DNA from: Rhizobium sp. BK376
GTDB lineage: Bacteria > Pseudomonadota > Alphaproteobacteria > Rhizobiales > Rhizobiaceae
Reading direction: 5' to 3'
Length of the DNA stretch: 64,000 bases
Assembly (NCBI RefSeq): GCF_004341625.1
Contig: NZ_SLZG01000015.1
Span: 1 to 64,000 of the forward strand
In this document: piece by piece, positions 53,003-61,614 of the stretch
Layout of the letters: every line of letters starts with the position of its first letter
How positions within the stretch are numbered: position 1 is the first letter of the stretch
Notes under the pieces: generated by a model
Database searches by the model: none
What the model saw: the letters and a program-made list of their open reading frames with translations, nothing else
What the model was told of the DNA's origin: nothing
Position numbers and translations under genes: made by a program

Positions 53003-53626
53003 ATGAAATATATATCCGAACAAGAGCTTGTCGATCTTCTCGCGAACATCGCGGACGGCGAACGACGGATCGTTGCTGTTGCCGGGCCACCCGGCTCCGG
53101 TAAATCGACCTTGGCCGAAAGAATGGAAACCGTTCTGAACGCGAAAACGCCCGGTTACGCTGCCGTCTTCCCGATGGACGGATATCATTTCGATGACCAG
53201 GTTTTGATCCCACGGGGATTGCGCCCGCGCAAGGGCGCCCCTGAGACCTTTGACATCGAAGGTTTTTTCCACATGCTGGACCGGCTCCGGCGCAACGCGG
53301 TCAAAGAAATCGCGCTGCCGGTCTTCGATCGCTCGCTGGAGATTGCGCGGGCAGGGGCTCGCATTATTCCACAATCGGTGCGCCTGGTTCTCGTTGAAGG
53401 CAATTATCTCCTGCTGGATCGGGATGGGTGGAACGCTCTCACCTTCGATACGACCATGATGTTGGATGTTCCTGGAGAGACCTTGCGACAAAGACTGATG
53501 AAACGTAGGGCGGAACACGGCAAGTCGAGCGAGGAGATCGCGCAGCAGGTCGATTCCAGCGACATGCTGAATGTGGACCTGATTCAAACATCGAGCCGTC
53601 CGGCGGATTATGGGCTGCGCTTTTGA
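53003..53626 (+). CDS. P-loop kinase of the uridine kinase/FrcK type
   Basis: The 207-residue protein has Walker A GPPGSGKS (residues 28-35), 'FPMDGYHFDDQVL' and 'LVEGNYLLLDRDGW', as in the phosphoribulokinase/uridine-kinase family. In rhizobia FrcK, a related kinase, accompanies the fructose importer FrcBCA. It would phosphorylate the imported sugar or nucleoside at the cytoplasmic end of the pathway. It lies 15 bases after the amidotransferase-like gene and ends the operon. Confidence 0.85.
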   Translation: MKYISEQELVDLLANIADGERRIVAVAGPPGSGKSTLAERMETVLNAKTPGYAAVFPMDGYHFDDQVLIPRGLRPRKGAPETFDIEGFFHMLDRLRRNAVKEIALPVFDRSLEIARAGARIIPQSVRLVLVEGNYLLLDRDGWNALTFDTTMMLDVPGETLRQRLMKRRAEHGKSSEEIAQQVDSSDMLNVDLIQTSSRPADYGLRF

Positions 53627-53809
53627 AGAGCCGAGACCGAAGCTCAAGGCACGCTACCCGAGATGCTTTCAAACAGGAAAGAAACGCCGAACCGCTGACG
53701 AGGTTACTAATTGTAATCCGATTAAGCCTACAACCATTGCCGGTGTCATTTCTTAGGCTAAACTCATATTAAGTCCCTTGGCGATTCGATGGGAGCCGAG
53801 TAGCAATCG

Positions 53810-54346
53810 ATGGAACAGTCGACTGGTGTTGTTGCCAATGCCTCTAGCGGTGAGTTCGGCCGGCAATACGCCGCGCTCTGCTATCGCATCAATCGGCATG
53901 AAAACGTCGTTGAATATCTGCTGATCACGACGCGCGAGACGGGCCGTTGGGCAATCCCGAAAGGCTGGCCGATGGAAGACAAGCCGCCCCATCGGGTCGC
54001 GGAAGTCGAGGCGCTGCAGGAAGCGGGCGTCAAGGGCAAGGTCTGCAAACGTCCGCTGGGAGAATTCACCTACACGAAGCTGATGGCTGACGGGGAGCGG
54101 CGGCCCTGTGTCGTTCAAACCCATGCGCTGAAGGTCCATCATATTGTGAAGGATTTCAAGGAACGGGGGCAGCGCCGCTATGCTTGGGTCTCCTGCGAGG
54201 AAGCGACCGCCCGCGTCGCCGAACCCGATTTGCAGAAGCTGTTCTTGCTCATCGAGGAGAAGGCGAAATCGAAGCTGCGCCGCCAGGTCCGTCGGCAGTT
54301 CCAGTTTTTCGCGAACGTGGCGCCCCCAAACCGCCCAATCGACTGA
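53810..54346 (+). CDS. Nudix-fold hydrolase with degenerate Nudix box
   Basis: The 178-residue protein has the Nudix fold common in rhizobia ('QYAALCYRINRHENVVEYLLITTRETGRWAIPKGW'), usually acting on nucleoside diphosphate-linked compounds or diadenosine polyphosphates. The box should read G-x5-E-x7-REUxEExGU. Here it reads GWPMEDKPPHRVAEVEALQEAGV-like: the first Glu is Lys, the Arg is Val, and the first of the EE pair is Gln. One metal-binding Glu and the preceding Glu remain. Activity may be lost or altered. The gene sits among gene remnants. ATG 53810 has a poor ribosome-binding site. Confidence 0.8.
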   Translation: MEQSTGVVANASSGEFGRQYAALCYRINRHENVVEYLLITTRETGRWAIPKGWPMEDKPPHRVAEVEALQEAGVKGKVCKRPLGEFTYTKLMADGERRPCVVQTHALKVHHIVKDFKERGQRRYAWVSCEEATARVAEPDLQKLFLLIEEKAKSKLRRQVRRQFQFFANVAPPNRPID

Positions 54347-54354
54347 AAATGGTG

Positions 54355-54794
54355 CTATGGCAGAAGCAGCAAATCCGAAGACTGGAATCTCAGCGTCACC
54401 CGCTCGCCAACGGCCGGCGGACGATGATCGATTGGCCATCGGCAAGAATACCGTAGACGCAGCTTTCTGCACCGACCAGCTCCATTGCTTGAACCCGTAC
54501 CCGTGCGCGAAAGGCGATCACGCTTCCGCTTTCGGCCAACCGAATATCTTCTCGGCGAATTCCGACTGTTGCATTGCTCTGTCGGTGCATCGCGGGTCGA
54601 TAACACAAAACCATCGGTCATCTGGAGAAGATTCATCGACGGCGATCCGATAAGGTCGCAACGAAAGCCGTGGCCGGCCCTTCATAGAGTTCGATGGGTG
54701 TTCCGAATTGCTCGATCCGACCGGCATTGAGAACGACCAGCCAGTCGGCAAGCGTCATCGCTTCCATCTGATCGTGTGTCACGTAGACGCTGAA
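54355..54794 (-). pseudogene. C-terminal remnant of a MalK/UgpC-type ABC ATPase
   Basis: Reading down from 54794 the minus strand gives 'YVTHDQMEAMTLADWLVVL' then 'GRIEQFGTPIELYEGPAT', the segment after Walker B of sugar ABC ATPases. After frame changes it gives 'IGSPSMNLLQMTDG' and 'VGIRREDIRL', with a TOBE-like end near 54396. At least two frameshifts interrupt it and the Walker A half is missing. It is convergent with the Nudix gene. Confidence 0.8.
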
Positions 54795-54968
54795 TATCCA
54801 CCCAGCCACTTTTTGGAAGATTAGCGACAGCGATGCAGCTCGATAGTGTACCGAACTCCCTTAGTTTGACGGGGTTCTTTTGCGAGGCGAATCTAATATT
54901 GCTCAGGCTAGGTGCCTTGAGTGCGGTATGTCGCGGCAAATGTATCAGTTCAGAGAAAGGAATGCCTG

Positions 54969-55397
54969 ATGGTAAACAACAAGGGACAAGGACTGCAGGG
55001 GAATTACGGTCCGCTGACGTCCTCGATCGTATCAGCGTATGTTGCCAGGCATTTTACGCCGGTGTCTGAACTCGGCAAACTGATCTCCGGCATCCATTCG
55101 GCATTGCAGGCGACGTCATCTTCGATTGTACCGGCGGCGGCCAAACAAAGGCCGGCGGTTTCCATCAGGAAATCCGTGCATGACGATCACCTCACGTGCC
55201 TTGAATGCGGCGTAGACTTTAAATCGCTCAAGCGCCATCTGATGACCCATCACGCGCAATCGCCTCAAGAGTACCGCGAGAAATGGCACCTTCAATCTGA
55301 TTATCCGATGGTTGCCCCCTCATACGCCGAAGTTCGATCGCGGCTCGCGAAGAACGTGGGTCTAGGGCAAAGTCGCCGACGTTCCCGCGGTGCATGA
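54969..55397 (+). CDS. MucR/Ros-family zinc-finger transcriptional regulator
   Basis: The 142-residue protein has the single Cys2-His2 zinc finger of the MucR/Ros family ('CLECGVDFKSLKRHLMTHH', about residues 74-92) followed by 'SPQEYREKWHLQSDYPMVAPSYAEVRS', also conserved. MucR/Ros proteins bind AT-rich DNA and control exopolysaccharide, motility and virulence or symbiosis genes, and act as general silencers of AT-rich genes. The N-terminus differs from the typical one, and 'LTSSIVSAYVARHFTPVSELGKLI' corresponds to the oligomerisation helix. ATG 54969 follows GAAAGGA; an ATG at 54962 is in another frame. Confidence 0.9.
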   Translation: MVNNKGQGLQGNYGPLTSSIVSAYVARHFTPVSELGKLISGIHSALQATSSSIVPAAAKQRPAVSIRKSVHDDHLTCLECGVDFKSLKRHLMTHHAQSPQEYREKWHLQSDYPMVAPSYAEVRSRLAKNVGLGQSRRRSRGA

Positions 55398-55463
55398 AGC
55401 CGCTAACTGTCGATCGCCGTCCACCTGGACGAGTACTGCTTTCTACTGCGCAAAGCGGCAGCG

Positions 55464-55660
55464 AGGCCATGAATTCGCGACCGCCGCTCTGGCCGCGGTC
55501 AACGTGTAGGATTTCGCCTGTGACGAATTCTGCTGGCTCAAGCAATACGACGGCACTGGCCACTTCGCTCGCTTTGCGCCAATGCGGCCAAGCGGATGGA
55601 AGGTGTCCAGCATTTCGTGATGCTCGCTGCCTGGGCAGCCGACATTGAAATAATCGAGAA
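55464..55660 (-). pseudogene. C-terminal remnant of a short-chain dehydrogenase/reductase
   Basis: The minus strand encodes 'MLDTFHPLGRIG', then in a shifted frame 'ASEVASAVVLLEPAEFVTGE' and 'ILHVDRGQSGG', the end of the SDR fold with the usual 'TGE-hHVDGGQ' motif. One frameshift separates the parts and the N-terminal Rossmann half is missing. It belongs to the same broad family as the remnant at 8631. Confidence 0.7.
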
Positions 55661-55663
55661 GGC

Positions 55664-55852
55664 CTATCCGCCCAAGACTGAAAGCAGTCGATCAGAAAAT
55701 CGCTTTCTAAATAGGGAGCGCACCAAGGCGGTCTTGCCGCATTGACGGGGGCCGTTCACGAGAACGACCGGTGTGTCGCTCAATGCCGTCCGTACTCGAT
55801 CAGACGCGCCCCTTGGGTAGAGCTGATCTGAGGTGTTCTGCTTTCCATTCAT
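55664..55852 (-). pseudogene. N-terminal fragment of a DUF4143-type ATPase
   Basis: The 62-residue stretch from ATG 55852 contains Walker A 'VVLVNGPRQCGKTALVRSLF', the same motif as the intact ATPase at 44769 (GPRQVGKT). It stops at 55664 where the SDR remnant begins, so only the beginning of the gene survives. Confidence 0.7.
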
Positions 55853-56029
55853 TAACCCGTTGAAATTCGTCTGATCTGGAATCTACGCGCGTCCAATTCG
55901 GGATTTCGAGGCTGTCTAGTTCGGAATATGGCCCCGTCCAAGTCAAAACCTCTTGGAGTTAATGTGGCATTATTGATCAGGACGGCCGGATGGACTTGCT
56001 GTCGGCCGTTCCTGCTTCGCTTGCTGCAG

Positions 56030-56800
56030 TCAACGCGTTTCTGTCATCCAGCCGAGGATGTTCTTCCACAGCCGGCCATAGCCCTCCCATTCACAGAAAG
56101 CGGGTGAAAGCCAGTGAGGTCCGATGTCGGAGGTCCAGGCAACGGTGCGGCCTTCGCCATGTTTGCCGAGAACGAGCAGGGGGTGTCCGCCTTGGTCGTC
56201 CGGAAGGCGCGCCAGCAGTTTGACATCGGAACGTTCGCGCAACTGTACTTCGTTGACGCCGAGAAGCAGGGGCCATTCCCCGTCAAGGCCTGTCACGATG
56301 GGATGCTCCGGATCTACGACGACAGGTGTTGAACCCTCCGGCATTTCGACGCGGTCGTCATAGGGAAGGCACGTAACCGGTAGAACGTCTTCTACCGGTG
56401 TTCGGCGCCAGCGGGCCTTTCCGTCGATGCCCTGGAAGGAAAAATAGCCGCCGACCATCAGCAGGCCACCGCCCTTTTCAACCCATGCCTTGATGAGTTT
56501 CAGCCTGTTCGGGACTGTCTTCGACTGCAGCCAGACGGTTGGCGGCAGAAGGAGAGAATTGGAGCCGATATCCGACAGGATGATGGCGTCATAGGCGTCG
56601 AGGCCTGCCATGTCGAAAGGGAATTTCTCGACAGCTTCGTGGGCGGGCATATAGGTCAGCTCGTATTCGCTGCCTTCAAGCGCCTTTACCAGCGGCTCGG
56701 CGCCCAGGTGAAAAGTAACGCTGCCGAATTGGTCGAAGCCTTTGTAGTGAGTAGCGGAGCTCACCCAGCTCTCGCCGACGAGAAGCACTTTCTTGGTCAT
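56030..56800 (-). CDS. Glutamine-amidotransferase-like protein (DUF1355-type), paralogue B
   Basis: The 256-residue protein is a clear relative of the one at 52223: 'WVEKGGGLLMVGGYFSFQG' against 'WVEQGGALLMAGGYTCFQG', and 'AWTSDIGPHWLSPAF' against 'AWATDIGPHWLSDDF'. The position of the amidotransferase cysteine is Ser here ('GGYFSFQG'), so it is unlikely to hydrolyse glutamine. It is the last gene of the minus-strand dpp-type operon, 55 bases after the DppC-like gene. A carbohydrate- or nucleoside-related reaction is suggested by context. The family has no established function that I know of. Confidence 0.78.
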   Translation of the reverse strand: MTKKVLLVGESWVSSATHYKGFDQFGSVTFHLGAEPLVKALEGSEYELTYMPAHEAVEKFPFDMAGLDAYDAIILSDIGSNSLLLPPTVWLQSKTVPNRLKLIKAWVEKGGGLLMVGGYFSFQGIDGKARWRRTPVEDVLPVTCLPYDDRVEMPEGSTPVVVDPEHPIVTGLDGEWPLLLGVNEVQLRERSDVKLLARLPDDQGGHPLLVLGKHGEGRTVAWTSDIGPHWLSPAFCEWEGYGRLWKNILGWMTETR

Positions 56801-56855
56801 TGTAATCCATTCCTTCTGAGAATTCCGGTCAGGTCGGGGATTGCTGAATTGGCTT

Positions 56856-57698
56856 TCAGTCGCGCGGATCGAGTCGATCTCTCAGGCCGTCTCCGAACAG
56901 GTTGAAGCCAAGCACCGTCAGGAAAATCGCCGCTCCTGGAAACCAGGCGAGCCAATCCGCCTGATCGATGAAGCTTACGGCATCTCGCAGCATCGTACCC
57001 CAGGTCGGTGTCGGCGGCTGCACGCCAAGACCGAGAAACGAGAGGTAGGATTCGGTAATGATCGAGGAGGCAAGCAGCAGCGAAGCCTGCACCAGCACCG
57101 GCGACATGGCATTCGGCAATATGCTTCGCAGCATGATGGTGGTGTGGCCGAAGCCGAGCGCGCGATTGGCCTTCACGTAGTCGAGGCTTGAGATCAGCAT
57201 GGTTTGCGCGCGCGCGACGCGAGCGATCGTCGGCGTGTTGATCACGGCGATTGCGACGATCGTGTTGGGGAGTGATGCGCCAAGCGCGGCGGTGATGCCT
57301 AAAGCGAGGAGAATGCCGGGGAAAGCGAGGAGCACATCCATGCAGCGCATAAGTACCGCATCGGTCTTCTTGCCAAAATAGCCGGCGGAAAGGCCAATGG
57401 GCAATCCGATGAGAACGGCGCCACCAACGCTCAAGAACCCGACGAGAAGCGAGACCCGCGCTCCGGCAAGAATGCGCGAGAGGACGTCGCGGCCGAGGTC
57501 GTCGGTGCCGAGCCAGTGGCTGGAGGATGGCGGGGCGAGCGTCGCCATGAAGTCCGCGGCGTCGGGGCCGTAAGGCACGAGCATGGGGCCGAAGATTGCC
57601 GAGACGACGAGCAAAGCGACAAGCGACATGCCGAGCCCACTGCGACTGTCTTCCGCAAGGCGGCGAACGAGCGAATGCGAGACGAAGACCGAGCTCAT
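56856..57698 (-). CDS. Oligopeptide-type ABC transporter permease (DppC-like)
   Basis: The 280-residue permease starts at ATG 57698, which overlaps the stop of the DppB-like gene. It has the N-terminal segment 'SLVALLVVSAIFGPMLVPYG', periplasmic 'HWLGTDDLGRDVLSRILAGARVSL', and EAA loop 'YVKANRALGFGHTTIMLRSILPN'. It should pair with the protein at 57695. Upstream in-frame codons to 58208 lie entirely inside dppB and are not used. Confidence 0.9.
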   Translation of the reverse strand: MSSVFVSHSLVRRLAEDSRSGLGMSLVALLVVSAIFGPMLVPYGPDAADFMATLAPPSSSHWLGTDDLGRDVLSRILAGARVSLLVGFLSVGGAVLIGLPIGLSAGYFGKKTDAVLMRCMDVLLAFPGILLALGITAALGASLPNTIVAIAVINTPTIARVARAQTMLISSLDYVKANRALGFGHTTIMLRSILPNAMSPVLVQASLLLASSIITESYLSFLGLGVQPPTPTWGTMLRDAVSFIDQADWLAWFPGAAIFLTVLGFNLFGDGLRDRLDPRD

Positions 57699-58639
57699 GT
57701 GCGTTTCCTCAGTCTGGGGTCGAGGACCGCGTATAACAAATCGGTCGCAAGGTTGATGAAAACGAACAGCACTGCAGAGGCGAGGATCGCGCCCTGTACG
57801 ACAGGATAGTCTCGGGAAAAAATGGCATCGACAGTCAGCTTGCCGATGCCAGGCCATGCGAACACCGTTTCGGTCACGACGACGCCGCCCATGAGCTGGC
57901 CGAGCTGCAAGCCGACCAGGGTCGTGACGGGAATGAGGGCGTTGCGCAGGGCATGCTTCCAAATGACGCGCCGCCGCGGGAGGCCCTTCGCACGGGCAGT
58001 GCGGATATAGTCGGCGTTCAGGACCTCGAGCATGGCTGCTCGTGTCATGCGCATTGTCGAGGCGGCCAAAGCAACCCCGAGCGTGATGGCCGGCAGGGTG
58101 ATGTGGCGCAGTGCCGACGCTGGATCGTCGCTGAAGGCAACATAGCCGGTGGACGGAAAGAGCTGCAGACGGATCGACAGGAACAGCACCAGCAGGATGG
58201 CCAGCCAAAAACTCGGCAGTGAAAGTCCTGCAAGGGAAAGCAGCGAGACGCCATAGTCCGCCGCCGTGTTCCGTCGCGAAGCCGAGATGACACCCGCCGG
58301 TATCGCGATTAGCAACGAAATCAGGAGTGCTGCAAGACCAAGCTGTATGGTCGGCACCAAGGCCGTCATGACCATATCCAGCACCGGGCGGCCCGACTGG
58401 ATGGAGCGTCCGAGATCACCGGTCAGCAGATGCCCGAACCAGGACAGGAACCGGATCGGCAGCGGCTGGTCCAACGCGAACTTGGCACGGAGCGCTGCGA
58501 TCGCGTCCGGCGAGGCATCCATACCGAGCATCGCAGTCACCGGGTCGCCGGGAATCATGGCAAGCAGCGTGTAGGACAGGACGCAGAGGCCGAAGAGCAC
58601 GGGAACGGTGGAAAGAACGCGGGAGATGAGCAGCTTCAT
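57695..58639 (-). CDS. Oligopeptide-type ABC transporter permease (DppB-like)
   Basis: The 314-residue permease opens with 'LLISRVLSTVPVLFGLCVLSYTL' and contains 'DQPLPIRFLSWFGHLLTGDLG' and the EAA loop 'LNADYIRTARAKGLPRRRVIWKHALRNALIP'. Family members transport peptides, nickel, glutathione or glycosides. It overlaps the DppF-like gene (ATGA at 58636) and the DppC-like gene. Confidence 0.9.
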   Translation of the reverse strand: MKLLISRVLSTVPVLFGLCVLSYTLLAMIPGDPVTAMLGMDASPDAIAALRAKFALDQPLPIRFLSWFGHLLTGDLGRSIQSGRPVLDMVMTALVPTIQLGLAALLISLLIAIPAGVISASRRNTAADYGVSLLSLAGLSLPSFWLAILLVLFLSIRLQLFPSTGYVAFSDDPASALRHITLPAITLGVALAASTMRMTRAAMLEVLNADYIRTARAKGLPRRRVIWKHALRNALIPVTTLVGLQLGQLMGGVVVTETVFAWPGIGKLTVDAIFSRDYPVVQGAILASAVLFVFINLATDLLYAVLDPRLRKRT

Positions 58640-59712
58640 TTCTGCATCTCCCCAGGCAAAATCGTCTGCCCGTCACGCGCACGGCGATAGGCAGCAATCC
58701 GTGCCGCGGCCGGTGTTTCGGACAGGACGTCCACGGCGTTGGAGACGGGCGGCAAGGTTTTCGCCAAGTAGCAGGCCGCTAGATGTTTACCTTCGATCTT
58801 CATGAGCGCCGGCTCCTCTTGAAGGCACTGCTCGGTTCGATATGCACAACGGGCGGCAAAACGGCAGCCTGGTGTACGATCGGTGGGGTCCGGCGGCTCG
58901 CCGGAAAGCAGCGTCGGAGCGCGTTTCGGAGCCTCGATGGTCGGTGCAGCGGCCAGGAGAGCCTGTGTGTAGGGATGGCTCGGTCGCTCGAAAAGCGGCT
59001 TGGTCTCTCCTTGCTCGACGACGCGGCCGGAATACATGACGGCCACCTCGTGGGCCAGGTGGCGCACCACGGAAAGATCGTGGGAGATGAAGATGAGCGC
59101 GATACCAGTGTCGCGTTGCAGGTCCTGCAGCAGATTGACGACCTGCGCCTGCACCGAGACGTCGAGCGCGGAAACGGGCTCGTCGCAGATGATCACATCG
59201 GGCTGGACGGAGAGCGCCCTGGCGATCGCGATCCGTTGCCGCTGGCCGCCGGAAAACTGATGCGGAAACCGGTCGAGTTGGCTGGCGGAAAGGCCGACCG
59301 CCTCCATCAGGGCGGCGGCACGCTTCGGCGCCTCGGCCTTGTCGCAAAGCTGGTGGAGCAACATCGGCCGCATCAGCACGTCACGAATGCGTTCGCGTGG
59401 ATCCAGCGAGGCGAAAGGATCCTGGAAAACGACTTGGACCCGGCGTCGAAAACGGCGCAGTCCATCCCGATCAAGCGTCATCACGCCTGCGCCATCAAGA
59501 AGGATACGACCGCTATCGGGATCCTGAAGTCGAAGCAGCATCGAGCCAACCGTGCTCTTGCCGCAGCCGGATTCTCCGACGATCGCGAGTGTGCGTCCGC
59601 GTTCTACGTGCAGGCTGACGTTGTCGACCGCATAGAAGCGCTTCGTATTGCGCCATCCGGTCGAGACGGAGAAGGATTTGACGAGATTTTCCGCGGCAAG
59701 TAGCGGTGTCAT
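58636..59712 (-). CDS. Oligopeptide-type ABC transporter ATPase (DppF-like)
   Basis: The 358-residue ATPase (ATG 59712) has Walker A 'VGESGCGKST', signature 'FSGGQRQRIAIARAL', Walker B 'VIICDEPVSALDVS' and the C-terminal oligopeptide-transporter domain with its cysteine cluster ('GCRFAARCAYRTEQC'), a probable Fe-S site. Upstream frame to 59850 lies inside dppD. It overlaps dppD by 4 bases (ATGA). Confidence 0.9.
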   Translation of the reverse strand: MTPLLAAENLVKSFSVSTGWRNTKRFYAVDNVSLHVERGRTLAIVGESGCGKSTVGSMLLRLQDPDSGRILLDGAGVMTLDRDGLRRFRRRVQVVFQDPFASLDPRERIRDVLMRPMLLHQLCDKAEAPKRAAALMEAVGLSASQLDRFPHQFSGGQRQRIAIARALSVQPDVIICDEPVSALDVSVQAQVVNLLQDLQRDTGIALIFISHDLSVVRHLAHEVAVMYSGRVVEQGETKPLFERPSHPYTQALLAAAPTIEAPKRAPTLLSGEPPDPTDRTPGCRFAARCAYRTEQCLQEEPALMKIEGKHLAACYLAKTLPPVSNAVDVLSETPAAARIAAYRRARDGQTILPGEMQK

Positions 59713-60701
59713 GCCAAGCCCTCCACGGGTGCACGCCAACAGGCAACGTAGTGATCTGTGTCGATTTCGCGAAGCTGCGGCAGCTTCGTGCATTCGTCTG
59801 CGGCGAAGGGACAACGTGGCGCAAACCGGCAGCCGGTTTCCTCTTCCCATGGCGGCGGCATGCGTCCATGGATCGGTTCCAGCCGATCGACTGAACCGTT
59901 CAAATGCGGCATGGCCGCCAGCAGTGCCAGGGTGTAGGGATGTTGCGCGTCGGCAAAGAGGGATGCTGCAGGCGCCTTTTCGATAACACGGCCTGCATAC
60001 ATGACCGCGACGTCGTCGGCGATTTCCGCCACCACACCGAGATTGTGAGTGATGAACAGGATGCCCATCCCGGAGCGTTCGCGAAGTTCCAGCAGCAGAG
60101 CCAGAATCTGCGCCTGAATGGTGACGTCGAGCGCTGTGGTCGGTTCGTCGGCAATCAATAGCGAGGGCTCGCAGGCAAGTGCCATGGCAATCATGACGCG
60201 CTGGCGCATGCCCCCGGACAGCTCGTGCGGATAGGCGTCGAGCCGGCGCTCCGCGGCCGGGATATGGACGCTTTGAAGGGCGGCGAGCGCCTTGTCTCGC
60301 GCCTGCCGCGAGGAAACCTTCTGGTGGAGCTGTACAGCTTCAGCGATCTGATCGCCGATCGTGAAAACGGGATTAAGGCTGGTCATCGGCTCCTGGAAGA
60401 TCATTGCCATCCGACCGCCGCGCAACCGCTGCATATCGCGTTCGTTCAGGCTGGTCAGATCTTCGCCCTCGAAAAGCGCGCGATCGGCGGTGATGCTGGA
60501 AATCTCTTCTGCTATCAGTCGCATGAGCGACATGGCAAAAACACTCTTGCCGGAACCGGATTCTCCCACGATGCAGGTGATCTTGCCTCTTGCGAGCGAT
60601 ATGGAGATATCGCGCACGATACGAACGCGTTGGCCAGGCGGCCCGAGTTCGACAGACATGCGATCGATATCGAGAAGAAGCTCTTGTTCGTGCAGGGCCA
60701 T
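59709..60701 (-). CDS. Oligopeptide-type ABC transporter ATPase (DppD-like)
   Basis: The 330-residue ATPase (ATG 60701) has Walker A 'VGESGSGKSVFA', signature 'LSGGMRQRVMIAMALA', Walker B 'LLIADEPTTALDVT' and the C-terminal cysteine-containing region 'GCRFAPRCPFAADEC'. It starts 4 bases after the PfkB gene stop. Together with DppF and the two permeases it forms the importer for the ligand of the binding protein at 62562. Confidence 0.9.
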   Translation of the reverse strand: MALHEQELLLDIDRMSVELGPPGQRVRIVRDISISLARGKITCIVGESGSGKSVFAMSLMRLIAEEISSITADRALFEGEDLTSLNERDMQRLRGGRMAMIFQEPMTSLNPVFTIGDQIAEAVQLHQKVSSRQARDKALAALQSVHIPAAERRLDAYPHELSGGMRQRVMIAMALACEPSLLIADEPTTALDVTIQAQILALLLELRERSGMGILFITHNLGVVAEIADDVAVMYAGRVIEKAPAASLFADAQHPYTLALLAAMPHLNGSVDRLEPIHGRMPPPWEEETGCRFAPRCPFAADECTKLPQLREIDTDHYVACWRAPVEGLA

Positions 60702-60705
60702 GCTG

Positions 60706-61608
60706 TCAGGCTCCCCCAGAGAATTGCGCGTCGAGTTCGACGCGCTGCGGCAGGGCGGCGTAAGCTCCCGTGCGTGTCGCCGTAATTGCCGCCGCCGCCT
60801 GTGCGAAATGGATCGAGTCATCCAGGGACATATCGCGAGAGAGGGCAGCAGCGAGCACGCCGCAGAACGTGTCGCCGCAACCTGTCGTGTCGCGCACGTC
60901 CACCGGCACGGCTGTGTATCTCGTCATTTTTCCACCAGACTGCATCAAACAACCGTCGCCCCCGAGTGTGACGATCGTGGTTTGAGCTCCGCGCCTGGAA
61001 AGTTCACCAAGCGCCAACGTCGGGTCGGTCTTGCCGCTGATCGTTTCTGCTTCACTCTGGTTGACGATCAGCACGTCGCAATGGGGGATGAGAGGGTCGA
61101 TGTCCCACCATATCGGCGCCGGATTCAGCACGGTTCTTGCTCCGCGTCCCCGGGCCACGACAAAAGCTTCGAGCGTTGCGTCCAGTGAAAGATTGCCCTG
61201 GGCGAGGAAAATGTCCTGAGGCTCGACTCGGCTGGCGAAGGCTGCCGCCGCCGCCCGGCCTAAGGCGGCGGCACAGGGTCCGGCGCTGACGATGCTGTTT
61301 TCACCATCCGGCAAAACCATCAGAAGCGAGAAATCCGTTGCCCCTGGCACCACCGATGGTTCAAAAGCGAGTTCAGCTTCCGCCGCAAGTGCGGATCTGA
61401 TCTCGTCTGCCGTGGCATCGTCGCCAACCGGGGCTTGGAAGAGAACCGTGGCCCTTGCGCGCGCAGCGCAGACAGCCTGGTTGAGCCCCTTGCCACCGGG
61501 CGCACGGGTAACCCCGTCGCCCAGAAGGGTCTCCCCGCGTTCCGGGAGGCGCGGCATGCTCAGACTGATATCAAGCCCGGCATTCCCGAGCACGAGGACC
61601 CTCGCCAT
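60706..61608 (-). CDS. PfkB-family sugar or nucleoside kinase (ribokinase-like)
   Basis: The 300-residue kinase has the PfkB motifs: 'APGGKGLNQAVCAARA' near residue 36 and 'VDVRDTTGCGDTFCGVLAAAL' near residue 240, where the usual GAGD is GCGD with the catalytic Asp kept. Ribokinases phosphorylate ribose, other sugars, nucleosides or pseudouridine. It lies 6 bases after the BtpA-family gene and before dppD in one operon. The imported substrate probably contains or releases a pentose; which one cannot be said. Confidence 0.88.
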   Translation of the reverse strand: MARVLVLGNAGLDISLSMPRLPERGETLLGDGVTRAPGGKGLNQAVCAARARATVLFQAPVGDDATADEIRSALAAEAELAFEPSVVPGATDFSLLMVLPDGENSIVSAGPCAAALGRAAAAAFASRVEPQDIFLAQGNLSLDATLEAFVVARGRGARTVLNPAPIWWDIDPLIPHCDVLIVNQSEAETISGKTDPTLALGELSRRGAQTTIVTLGGDGCLMQSGGKMTRYTAVPVDVRDTTGCGDTFCGVLAAALSRDMSLDDSIHFAQAAAAITATRTGAYAALPQRVELDAQFSGGA

Positions 61609-61614
61609 GGGAGC

